DNA of 6,426 bases from Armatimonadota bacterium (GTDB lineage: Bacteria > Armatimonadota > SYMT01), in NCBI GenBank assembly GCA_020696885.1, contig JAJFMS010000215.1, positions 1-6,426 of the forward strand. Direction: 5' to 3'. Below are positions 1 through 6,405 of this stretch, piece after piece; the stretch's first letter is position 1, and each line of letters begins with the position of its first letter. The notes under the pieces were generated by a model. It ran no database searches. It was not told the origin of the DNA and saw nothing but the letters and a program-made list of their open reading frames with translations. Position numbers and translations under genes: made by a program.

Positions 1-16
1 CGACCACAATACCGGG

Positions 17-1258
17 ATGGACGACGTACTGGTGATCGGTGGGGGAGCGGCGGGGATCATCGCCGCGTGGCGGGCTGCGAGCTGTGGCGCCCGCACCCGG
101 ATTCTGGAAAAGAACGGCCGGCTGGGTCTCAAGATCCACATTTCCGGCGGCGGGAAGTGCAACATCACGCACGGCGGCGAGATGGAGGCCGTGCGGAAGG
201 CGTTCGAGCCGGACGAGGCGCGCTTCCTCCGCTACCCGTTCCGGCGCTTTACGAACGAAGACGTGCTGGACCTGCTCCGGGACCGCGGCGTCACCGTGCA
301 CACCCGGCCGGACGGACGCGTGTTCCCGGACAGTGGCCGCGCGGACGATGTGGTGGACGGCCTGGCCTGGCACCTGCACGACACGGGGGTGCGCATCGAT
401 TTCGGCTCCGCGGTGTCCGCCCTGGCCGTCGAAGAGGGCCGCATTGCTGGCGCCTGGGTGAACGGCAAGCTCTTTCCCTGCCCGCGCGTCATCGTGGCGG
501 TGGGCGGCAGCAGCTACCCGAAGACCGGCACCACCGGCGACGGCTGGCGATGGATGCGCGAGCTAGGTCACACCATCGTGCCGCTGCGGGCCGCCCTGGC
601 GCCGATGTACCTGGGCGACGGGGTGCGTCCCGACTACAGCGGCGTGGCCCTGCGCGACTGCGTGCTGCGCGCCCGGCAAGCCGGCAAAGAGCTGGCGCGC
701 TGGCGAGGTGACCTGCTCTTCACCCACCAGGGCATTTCCGGTCCCACCGCGCTCGGCGTGAGCCGGGCCGCCGCCGCGGCGATGGAGCATGGCCCGGTGA
801 CGCTGGAGGTGGACCTGCTCCCCGATCGGAAGCAGGAGGAGCTCTCCGCCGTGCTGGCGGAGGCCCACGGCGCGGCCGGCCGGCGGACCGTGCGCACCCT
901 CCTCCAACCGCTGCTCCCGGAGCGCCTGGTGCCGGAGCTGCTGGAGCGGGCGGCGGTGGACGGCGCCACGATGGCGAACCAGCTTCCCAAGAAGGGCCGC
1001 AACCGGCTGGTGGAGATCTTGAAGCGCTGGGACCTGGGGGCCATCCGCGCCATCCCGCTGGAGAAGGGGGAGGTGGTGGCCGGCGGCGTCTCCCTGGACG
1101 AGGTGGATCCCTCCACGATGGAGAGCCGCCTGGTCCCCGGTCTGTACCTGTGCGGCGAGGTGCTGGACCTGGCAGGGCCGGTGGGGGGCTATAACCTGCA
1201 GGCCGCCTTCGCTACCGGATACGTAGCCGGGGAAGCCGCGGCGGGACCGGCGCAGTAG
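17..1258 (+). CDS. HI0933/YhiN/BaiN-family FAD-dependent flavoprotein
   Basis: This 413-residue protein has the length and layout of the HI0933-like flavoproteins, usually annotated as NAD(P)/FAD-dependent oxidoreductases. The N-terminal Rossmann FAD site is GGGAAG at residues 8-13, with E31 ending the second strand as the likely ribose-binding acid. It is followed by the family signature SGGGKCN at 43-49. Further family blocks are VGGSSYPKTGTTGDGW at 162-177, FTHQGISGP at 235-243, and the C-terminal FAD-closing region CGEVLD (379-384) plus GGYNLQAA (390-397). No signal peptide or membrane segment is seen, so it should be cytosolic. The ATG at 17 is chosen because the FAD motif begins at once; only 16 upstream bases are visible and they show no clear ribosome binding site. 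In the family, BaiN is linked to bile-acid 7-dehydroxylation and crystal structures exist, but the general substrate is unknown. The family call is firm; the reaction is not assignable from sequence. Confidence 0.93.
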   Translation: MDDVLVIGGGAAGIIAAWRAASCGARTRILEKNGRLGLKIHISGGGKCNITHGGEMEAVRKAFEPDEARFLRYPFRRFTNEDVLDLLRDRGVTVHTRPDGRVFPDSGRADDVVDGLAWHLHDTGVRIDFGSAVSALAVEEGRIAGAWVNGKLFPCPRVIVAVGGSSYPKTGTTGDGWRWMRELGHTIVPLRAALAPMYLGDGVRPDYSGVALRDCVLRARQAGKELARWRGDLLFTHQGISGPTALGVSRAAAAAMEHGPVTLEVDLLPDRKQEELSAVLAEAHGAAGRRTVRTLLQPLLPERLVPELLERAAVDGATMANQLPKKGRNRLVEILKRWDLGAIRAIPLEKGEVVAGGVSLDEVDPSTMESRLVPGLYLCGEVLDLAGPVGGYNLQAAFATGYVAGEAAAGPAQ

Positions 1259-1592
1259 CCTCGCCCCTGGATCCGGGCAAAATGGCGAAGGCAGCAGCAA
1301 ACAAGCGAACGTCGCGTAATTCGTAATGCGTAAATAAGCCGCCGTGACACGCGGAGTTTACGCATCACGCAGCACGCATTACGCGACCCCAGGTAGCCCA
1401 CGTACGTCTGAAACCCTTGCACGCCCGGATTGTGAAGTGCACCCTCGCCCAGCAGGCAGGAAGGGGATTTGCCGCATCGGCTCTCAACTTACGATCGGCT
1501 ATCCGACAAACGCCGGCGCTCAAATCACCGACTACCGGGCCGAGAGCGGATATCCTGGTAGCGGTCGTCACTTCTCTGATCAGGCTCGACCC
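1259..1592. other. intergenic region between flavoprotein and kinase genes
   Basis: This is 334 nt without a convincing gene. It contains the heptamer palindrome at 1311-1387, annotated separately. The remainder (1388-1592) shows no strong sigma-70 promoter, no clear terminator and no Shine-Dalgarno sequence directly before the ATG at 1593. Short frames here have no recognisable protein content. The kinase frame stays open back to 1344, but the 83 extra residues resemble no domain and begin inside the repeat. The kinase promoter probably lies somewhere in 1388-1592, but I cannot place it. Confidence 0.6.
1311..1387. repeat. inverted array of GCGTAAT-like heptamers (palindrome)
   Basis: The left arm (1311-1334) reads GTC followed by three 7-nt units: GCGTAAT, TCGTAAT, GCGTAAA. 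The right arm (1357-1387), read on the minus strand, is GTC followed by four units: GCGTAAT, GCGTGCT, GCGTGAT, GCGTAAA. The outer ten bases (GTCGCGTAAT) and the innermost unit (GCGTAAA) match exactly between arms, and one unit of the right arm would bulge out. The 22-nt spacer contains a small dyad, CGTGACACG at 1343-1351, extended by CCG/CGG with one bulged C. The whole could form a long hairpin or cruciform. Unit number differs between arms, as expected for repeats that gain and lose units by slippage. The function is unknown. Confidence 0.85.
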
Positions 1593-4500
1593 ATGGATGA
1601 TCCGACGCTCCCCGGCACGGAAGCTGCGTGGCGACTACTCCTGATAGCAGATAATGCGACCCGGGCCGAGCGCTTCGCCGGGCTGCTCCTCTCTCAGCCT
1701 TCCTGGGTGACGACCTGCGCCGGCTCGCTGGAAGAGGCGATTGCCGCAGAGATGCTCGCGGCGCACCACGCGGCGGTGCTGGACGCCACGGAAGCTGCCG
1801 GCGCCGGCATGGCCGGGCGGCTGCGGGACCTCCTACCGGGACTGCCGCTCGTTGTGCTTCTTCCCGGCGAAGGGGACGAGCGCGAAGAGCTGGAATGGCT
1901 GCGCCTGGGCGCCGCGGAGGTGCTGCGAGACGGAGCCAGCACCGCAGAGGCGCTGCCGCGGGCCATCCGTTCCGCCATCGCCCGCGGGGCGGGGGCCATG
2001 TCGATTCGGGAAAGCGAAGAGCTCCTGCGCGCCGCCACGGAGCACGCGCGCGTGGGTATCGTGCTGCTGGACGCGGAGCGCCGCTACCTCTTCGCCAACG
2101 CCGCCTACCACACGATCCTCGGCCTGGGCCCGGCGCCGATCGTGGGGCGCCCGGTGTCGGAGGTGCTGGGGGATGTTTACGAGCAGCAGATCCGGTCCCG
2201 GCTGGACCGGGCCTTTGCCGGAGAGCGTGTGGCGTTCGAGCTCCACCGGGGGCCGGCGATCGGAGAGGATCCCGCGCGCTACTACTCGGTGACCTACGAG
2301 CGCCGGACCGATCCCCAGGGGAGCCCGCGGGTGGTGGTGGTGATCTACGACATCACCGAACGCAAGCAAGCCGAGGAGGTGCGCGAGCATCTGGCCGCCA
2401 TCGTGCGGTCCTCGGATGACGCGATCATCGGCAAGGGGCTGGACGGGGTGATCACGAGCTGGAACCCCGCCGCCGAAAGGCTGTTTGGCTTTCCGGAGCA
2501 GGAGACGCTCGGCCGGCCGCTAGCCGAGTTGCTGGTCCCCGCGGAGCGGCAGCCGGAAGAAGCGGGGACGATGGCGCGCCTGGCAGCCGGGGAGCCGGTG
2601 ATCCACCTGGACACGGTGCGCACGCGGAAAGACGGTACCCCCGTCGACCTCTCCGTCACGATCTCTCCGGTGCGCGACGGTAGCGGGCGGATCATCGGCT
2701 GTTCCGAGGTGGCCCGCGACGTTACCGAGCGGCGCCGGGCCGAAGCGGCCCTTCGCATCCGGGAGGCGCACGCCCAGGCGCTCCTGCGGCTTTCCCGCCG
2801 GCTGGAGCGCGCCGACAGTCACTCCGACATCCTGGTGGCCGCCCGCGAGGCGGTGCTCGAAACCATCGGAATGCGCCGCGTGTGGCTCTACCAGTTGAGC
2901 AGCGATGGCGACTACCTCGACCTGATCCTGGAAGAAGAAGGCGACGAGCCGCTGGAACAGCGCGGGGAGGGGCGGCATCTGCGCATCGCGGGCGATTCCA
3001 TGCTCGAAGAGATCGTAGCGGCGGCCGAGGTGGTAGTGGTCGAGGACGCGCGCACCGATCCCCGCACCAACAAGGAGATCGTGGCGGCGCTCGGCAACCG
3101 CACCATCGTCAACGTGCCGATCATCCTGGCCGGAAAGCGGCTCGGCGCCCTGGGCACCGGCAGCTTCGGCGAGGAGGGCGTGCGCCCGCTTAGCCCGGAA
3201 GAGCGCGAGTTCCTGGCGGCCCTCGGCAGCCACGTCGCCGCCGTGCTGGACCGCGTTACCTCGGCCGTCGAGCGCGAGCGCGCCGAAGCTGCACTTCGGG
3301 AGAGTGAGGCCCGGTTCCGGCAGCTCGCCGAATCGCTGCCGCAGCCGGTCTGGACCTGCAATGCCGAGGGAGCGTGCGATTACCTGAGCCAGCGCTGGAC
3401 GGAGTACACCGGCGTTCCATGCGAGGCGCAGTTGGGCGTGGCCTGGGTGGAGCAGGTGCACCCCGACGATCGGAACGCGATGATCGCGGCCTGGCGAGCC
3501 GCCCTCGCGGCCGGAGCCGCCTTCCGGTGCGAGTTCCGGCTGCGCCGGCATGACGGCGAGTACCGGTGGTTCGATACCCGGGCGGCGCCGGTCCGGGACG
3601 CCTCCGGCCGTACCGTCAAGTGGGTCGGCTCGAATACGGACGTCGAAGACGGCAAACAGGCGGTGGCGGAGCGGGAGAAGCTGGCGAGGCTGATCGAGCA
3701 CAGCCACGACTTCATCGGCACCGCCGACCTGGACGGCCGCGTCACCTATCTCAATGCGGGCGGCCGGCGGATGATCGGCTTCGACCTGGAACGAGATCCA
3801 AGCGAGCTGCAGCTCACGGATTACGTCCCGGAGCGCTGGCAGGAGCTCCTCTGGAGGACCGTCCTGCCGACGGCCCTGGAAACCGGCCTATGGGAGGGGG
3901 AGATGCAGCTCTCCCACCTCGTAACCGGCGCGCCGGTGGACGTCTTCCGCTCGACGTTCCTCATCCGGGACCCGCACACGGGGGAGCCCGCCGGCTATGC
4001 CTCCGTAACCCGGGACATTACGGGCCAGAAACGCGCGGAGGATGCGCTCCGGTTGTTCCGCCGGCTGGTGGACCAGTCCAGCGACGCCTTCGAGGTGATC
4101 GATCCGGCTACCGGGGCGTTCCTGGACGTGAACGAGCATGGCTGCGCGGCCATGGGCTACACCCGCGAAGAGATGCTAACCCTCACGGTGTTCGATGTCG
4201 ACCCCACGGTATCGCGCTCCGGTTGGCCGGAATGGATGGCAGGGCTCCAGCAGGCCCGCAACGTCACCATCCAGGGTTCCCACCGGCGCAAGGACGGCAC
4301 CAGCTTCCCTGTGGAGGTAAGCGTAGGCTGGGTGGAGCTGGACCGCGAGTACATAGTGAGCGTGGCCCGTGACGTGAGCGAGCGCCGCCACCTGGAAGAG
4401 CAGGTGCGCCAGTCCCAGAAGATGGAGGCGATCGGGCAGCTTGCGGCCGGCGTGGCCCACGACTTCAACAACCTGCTCTGCGTGATCGCAGGTTACGCGG

Positions 4501-5537
4501 AGCTGTGCCAGATGGACCTGCCGGAGGGGGCTCCGGAGCGGAAGATGCTGGGCGAGATCCTCACCGCCGGGGAGCGCGCCTCCGGCCTCACCCGCCAGTT
4601 GCTGGCCTTCAGCCGGCAGCAGGTCCTCGCGCCGCGCGTCCTTGACCTCAACGGCGTGATCGCGGACACGGAGAATATGCTGCGGCGGCTGATCGGGGAA
4701 GACATCCTGCTCACCACCATCACCGCCCCGGATCTCCACCTGGTAAAAGTAGACCCCGGGCAGATGAACCAGGTGATCCTGAACCTGGCGGTGAACGCCC
4801 GCGACGCGATGCCCCAGGGAGGGCGGCTGACCCTGGAGACCCGGAATGTGGAGCGCGCAACCCTCGACCCGGAAGGCGACAGCGGCGGCACCGAGCGGGC
4901 GGTACTGCTGTGCGTCACCGATACCGGATGCGGAATGACGCCGGAGGTGCGGGAGCGCATCTTCGAGCCGTTCTTCACTACCAAGGGCGTGGGCATGGGC
5001 ACCGGCCTGGGGCTTTCCGTGGTCCACGGCATCGTCCAGCAGAGCGGCGGCAAGATCGCAGTGGAGTCCGGGCCGGGGAACGGCACCAGCTTCCGAATCG
5101 TGCTGCCGGCCGCCGCCGAGCGGGTCCATGACCCCAAGCCAGAACCGGTGCGCCGCCCCGCCTCCGGGACCGAGACGATCCTGCTGGTGGAAGACGACGA
5201 CCTGGTACGGGGCTTCGCGGCTGACGCGCTCCGGCCCTTCGGCTACCGGATCCTCCTCGCCTCCGGCGGCGATGAGGCGCTCCGGATCGCCGCAGAGCAC
5301 CCGGGGCCGATCCATCTCCTGGTGACGGACGTGGTGATGCCGCGGATGAACGGCCGGGAGCTGGCCCAGACCCTCCAGGCGCGCCAGGCGAGCCTGAAGG
5401 TGCTGTTCGTGAGCGGCTACACGGATGACGCGGTGGTGCGGCACGGCGTGCGGCAGGCGGAAGTGGCGTTCCTGCAGAAGCCGGTCTCCCCGAACGCCCT
5501 CGCCGGCAAGATCCGCGAGCTCCTGGACCACCCTTAG
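1593..5537 (+). CDS. multi-PAS/GAF soluble hybrid sensor histidine kinase with N- and C-terminal receiver domains
   Basis: This 1314-residue cytoplasmic kinase has no membrane segment. Domains in order: receiver-like fold (about 13-131); PAS1 (141-258) and PAS2 (262-381); GAF (about 395-555); PAS3 (568-688, with HPDD at 623-626); PAS4 (692-813); PAS5 (816-932); HisKA (about 934-1010); HATPase (about 1050-1173); receiver (1193-1312). PAS modules end in the usual tails, for example YDITERK 252-258, RDVTERR 375-381 and RDITGQK 807-813. The H-box AHDFNNLL puts the phospho-accepting histidine at H956, with the DFNN typical of HPK4 kinases. The N-box is NLAVNARDAM (1064-1073), G1 is DTGCGM (1110-1115), the F-box is FEPFFTTKG, and G2 is GTGLGL (1136-1141). 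The C-terminal receiver is complete: E1200/D1201, phospho-acceptor D1246, S1274, K1286. By family knowledge it autophosphorylates H956 and passes phosphate to D1246. The ligands are unknown; no LOV cysteine motif or phytochrome-type cysteine is evident. The start at 1593 is preferred over GTG 1344, although no good ribosome binding site precedes it. Confidence 0.93.
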   Translation: MDDPTLPGTEAAWRLLLIADNATRAERFAGLLLSQPSWVTTCAGSLEEAIAAEMLAAHHAAVLDATEAAGAGMAGRLRDLLPGLPLVVLLPGEGDEREELEWLRLGAAEVLRDGASTAEALPRAIRSAIARGAGAMSIRESEELLRAATEHARVGIVLLDAERRYLFANAAYHTILGLGPAPIVGRPVSEVLGDVYEQQIRSRLDRAFAGERVAFELHRGPAIGEDPARYYSVTYERRTDPQGSPRVVVVIYDITERKQAEEVREHLAAIVRSSDDAIIGKGLDGVITSWNPAAERLFGFPEQETLGRPLAELLVPAERQPEEAGTMARLAAGEPVIHLDTVRTRKDGTPVDLSVTISPVRDGSGRIIGCSEVARDVTERRRAEAALRIREAHAQALLRLSRRLERADSHSDILVAAREAVLETIGMRRVWLYQLSSDGDYLDLILEEEGDEPLEQRGEGRHLRIAGDSMLEEIVAAAEVVVVEDARTDPRTNKEIVAALGNRTIVNVPIILAGKRLGALGTGSFGEEGVRPLSPEEREFLAALGSHVAAVLDRVTSAVERERAEAALRESEARFRQLAESLPQPVWTCNAEGACDYLSQRWTEYTGVPCEAQLGVAWVEQVHPDDRNAMIAAWRAALAAGAAFRCEFRLRRHDGEYRWFDTRAAPVRDASGRTVKWVGSNTDVEDGKQAVAEREKLARLIEHSHDFIGTADLDGRVTYLNAGGRRMIGFDLERDPSELQLTDYVPERWQELLWRTVLPTALETGLWEGEMQLSHLVTGAPVDVFRSTFLIRDPHTGEPAGYASVTRDITGQKRAEDALRLFRRLVDQSSDAFEVIDPATGAFLDVNEHGCAAMGYTREEMLTLTVFDVDPTVSRSGWPEWMAGLQQARNVTIQGSHRRKDGTSFPVEVSVGWVELDREYIVSVARDVSERRHLEEQVRQSQKMEAIGQLAAGVAHDFNNLLCVIAGYAELCQMDLPEGAPERKMLGEILTAGERASGLTRQLLAFSRQQVLAPRVLDLNGVIADTENMLRRLIGEDILLTTITAPDLHLVKVDPGQMNQVILNLAVNARDAMPQGGRLTLETRNVERATLDPEGDSGGTERAVLLCVTDTGCGMTPEVRERIFEPFFTTKGVGMGTGLGLSVVHGIVQQSGGKIAVESGPGNGTSFRIVLPAAAERVHDPKPEPVRRPASGTETILLVEDDDLVRGFAADALRPFGYRILLASGGDEALRIAAEHPGPIHLLVTDVVMPRMNGRELAQTLQARQASLKVLFVSGYTDDAVVRHGVRQAEVAFLQKPVSPNALAGKIRELLDHP

Positions 5538-5580
5538 CGCCGGCAAAGGCAAGCGAGGGCAGGCGCGAAGAGGGAGAGTT

Positions 5581-5690
5581 TTGGACAGGATTAACGGGAT
5601 CTACAGGATGGGGAGGTAGCGGATCGTACACCGTCGCTGCGGATGTTCCACCAATCCTATCATCCTGTTAATCCCGAAGATCCTGTCCAA
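5581..5690. repeat. inverted repeat with 30-nt arms made of 9-nt ACAGGAT-type units
   Basis: The arms are 5581-5610 and 5661-5690, separated by 50 nt. Comparing the left arm with the reverse complement of the right gives 25 identities in 30. The first 11 bases (TTGGACAGGAT), the block CGGGAT and the block ACAGGATG are exact. Each arm is a tandem of 9-nt units. The left arm has GACAGGATT, AACGGGATC, TACAGGATG. The right arm, read on the minus strand, has GACAGGATC, TTCGGGATT, AACAGGATG, and then a decayed fourth unit outside the arm (ATAGGATTG). Dispersed repeats of this ACAGGATTA kind are familiar from intergenic regions of several unrelated bacterial phyla; that statement comes from memory, not a search. 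Confidence 0.88.
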
Positions 5691-5705
5691 TTCCCCTTCT
5701 TTTTC
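5661..5705 (+). terminator. possible terminator for the kinase gene (long stem followed by T-rich stretch)
   Basis: In kinase-gene RNA the arms at 5581-5610 and 5661-5690 could pair as a long imperfect stem. The right arm is followed at once by a pyrimidine-rich stretch ending CTTCTTTTT (5697-5705). The position, about 45 nt after the kinase stop and between convergent genes, suits a terminator. The stem is AT-containing, the loop is 50 nt and the T run is not immediate, so it departs from the classic intrinsic form. For tetR RNA, sequence beyond the left arm gives an A run, not a T run, so the signal would be one-directional. Confidence 0.4.
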
Positions 5706-5770
5706 GCGCTCTTTCGCGTGTTTCGCGGGCAACTCCCCCTCTCCCGATCCGCGTGCTTCCGCGTGTTCCG
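5703..5770. repeat. short-period TTCGCG and TCCGCGTG tandem tracts
   Basis: TTCGCG occurs three times, at 5703, 5713 and 5722 (spacing 10 then 9). After about 20 nt of C-rich sequence comes a second 9- to 10-nt-period tract, with TCCGCGTG at 5748 and 5758 and a decayed TTCCGTGG copy after them. Read on the minus strand these are CGCGAAA and ACGCGGA units. They are a different unit family from the ACAGGAT repeat just upstream but share a period near nine. The tract ends roughly ten bases before the tetR stop codon. Confidence 0.65.
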
Positions 5771-5780
5771 TGGGGAATGC

Positions 5781-6380
5781 TCACTCCGGCCAGGCCCGCA
5801 TCGCCAGGGCGGTGACACGGTGCAGCTCTTCGCGGGTGGCGCCGCCGGTGGCGTGGACGGCCAGGCCGTGGAGCACCACCGTGAGGTAGCGGGCGAGGTC
5901 CGCCGGGTCCGCGCCCGGGGGGAGGTCTCCCTCGGCCAGGGCGCGCTCGAACCGGCTCCGCAGTGCCGCTTCTCCCGCGGAGCGGCGCTGCGCCAGCTCG
6001 CGGCGGATCGGCTCCGTCGTCTCGTCGCACGCCAGGGCGCCGTGCACCAGCAGGCAGCCGTGGGGCGTGCCCGGCTCGGAGAGCAAGTTAGCGGTCTCTT
6101 CCAGGAGCTGCGCCGCCGCGTCGCGCGCCTTCGGCTGCTCCAGCGCCCGGAGCACGTGCGAGCCGTGACCTTCCACGTACCGGTCCAGCACCTTCCGGAA
6201 CAGCGCTTCCTTGTCCCCAAACGCCGCGTAGAGACTGGGTCGGTTAATGCCCAGCGCCTCCGTGAGATCGCCGATGGACGTGCCCTCATAGCCCTTGAGC
6301 CAGAAAACCTGGAGCGCCTGGTCCAGCGCTTCGTCCACGTCGAACTGCCGGGGCCGGCCGCGGGCGGTCGGGTTCGCCAT
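5781..6380 (-). CDS. TetR/AcrR-family transcriptional repressor (ComR-like)
   Basis: This is a 199-residue one-domain-plus-ligand-domain regulator of typical TetR length. The start MANPTARGRPRQFD has the basic GRPR arm that commonly precedes the DNA-binding domain. The helix-turn-helix spans about residues 15-62. The recognition region TSIGDLTEALGINRPSLYAAF is followed by GDKEALF (55-61), the most conserved part of the family. The C-terminal half (about 80-199) is all-helical ligand-binding and dimerisation sequence. Its GCLLVHGAL (108-116) recalls the ComR/YcdC-like group of TetR regulators. Such proteins bind palindromic operators as dimers and release on binding a small molecule. They often repress a divergent oxidoreductase or efflux gene; here any divergent gene lies beyond 6426. 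The upstream sequence shows no Shine-Dalgarno motif. The family is certain; the ligand and target are unknown. Confidence 0.95.
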   Translation of the reverse strand: MANPTARGRPRQFDVDEALDQALQVFWLKGYEGTSIGDLTEALGINRPSLYAAFGDKEALFRKVLDRYVEGHGSHVLRALEQPKARDAAAQLLEETANLLSEPGTPHGCLLVHGALACDETTEPIRRELAQRRSAGEAALRSRFERALAEGDLPPGADPADLARYLTVVLHGLAVHATGGATREELHRVTALAMRAWPE

Positions 6381-6381
6381 A

Positions 6382-6405
6382 ATTATTTACCAGTGAGTAT
6401 AAAAT
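6382..6405. promoter_or_regulatory. candidate TetR operator: AT-rich imperfect dyad before the repressor gene
   Basis: The 24-bp segment just upstream of the tetR start is symmetric about the 6393/6394 junction at 8 of 12 paired positions. The conserved half-site pattern is ATTnTnTAC, facing GTAnAnAAT. It is distinctly AT-rich against the GC-rich coding DNA around it. Its place, directly before a TetR-type gene and probably between divergent genes, is where such repressors usually bind their own operator. No binding-site family is recognised with certainty. Confidence 0.5.
6396..6401 (-). promoter_or_regulatory. possible -10 element (TATACT) for tetR
   Basis: On the minus strand TATACT matches five of six bases of the sigma-70 -10 consensus and lies inside the candidate operator, so repressor binding would block it. 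Transcription would begin roughly 8-10 nt before the ATG, which fits the lack of a Shine-Dalgarno sequence and suggests a very short or nearly absent leader. No good -35 element is seen at 16-18 nt spacing, so the call is weak. Confidence 0.3.

Larger units (their letters stand above)
5538..5780. other. repeat-rich intergenic region between convergent kinase and tetR genes
   Basis: This is 243 nt between the stop codons of two converging genes. Almost all of it is short-period repeat: the nonamer inverted repeat (5581-5690), a T-rich stretch (5691-5705), a TTCGCG tract (5703-5727) and a CCGCG tract (5748-5770). Only 5538-5580, a purine-rich leader after the kinase stop, is ordinary sequence. 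Minus-strand frames running through here translate the repeats and are not genes. Confidence 0.75.

Noticed and set aside
1263..1278. Possible terminator hairpin after the flavoprotein gene (GCCC ... GGGC around GGATCC)
   Set aside because: The stem is only four pairs and no T run follows it.
1344..1346. GTG as start of the kinase
   Set aside because: It sits in the apex of the heptamer palindrome, has no ribosome binding site, and would add 83 residues without domain content.
1416..1434. Sigma-54-like pattern (TTGCACG ... TTG)
   Set aside because: It lacks the invariant GG of the -24 element and the GC of the -12 element in correct spacing; no activator site is evident.
2520..3707. Minus-strand open frame (395 codons) opposite PAS2-GAF-PAS3
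   Set aside because: Same reason: antisense shadow of a well-supported coding region, with His/Gln/Arg-rich composition and no known fold.
4176..5552. Long minus-strand open frame (458 codons) opposite the kinase core and receiver
   Set aside because: It lies fully antisense to strongly conserved HisKA, HATPase and receiver motifs, and its translation shows no recognisable domain. It is an effect of high GC on stop-codon frequency.
5581..5770. CRISPR-like array
   Set aside because: The repeats are only 7-10 nt, contiguous and without unique spacers, and no cas gene is present.
5660..6289. Minus-strand frame overlapping tetR in another phase
   Set aside because: The true frame encodes a full TetR protein. 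This one is an Arg/Ser-rich shadow whose tail merely translates the short-period repeats.
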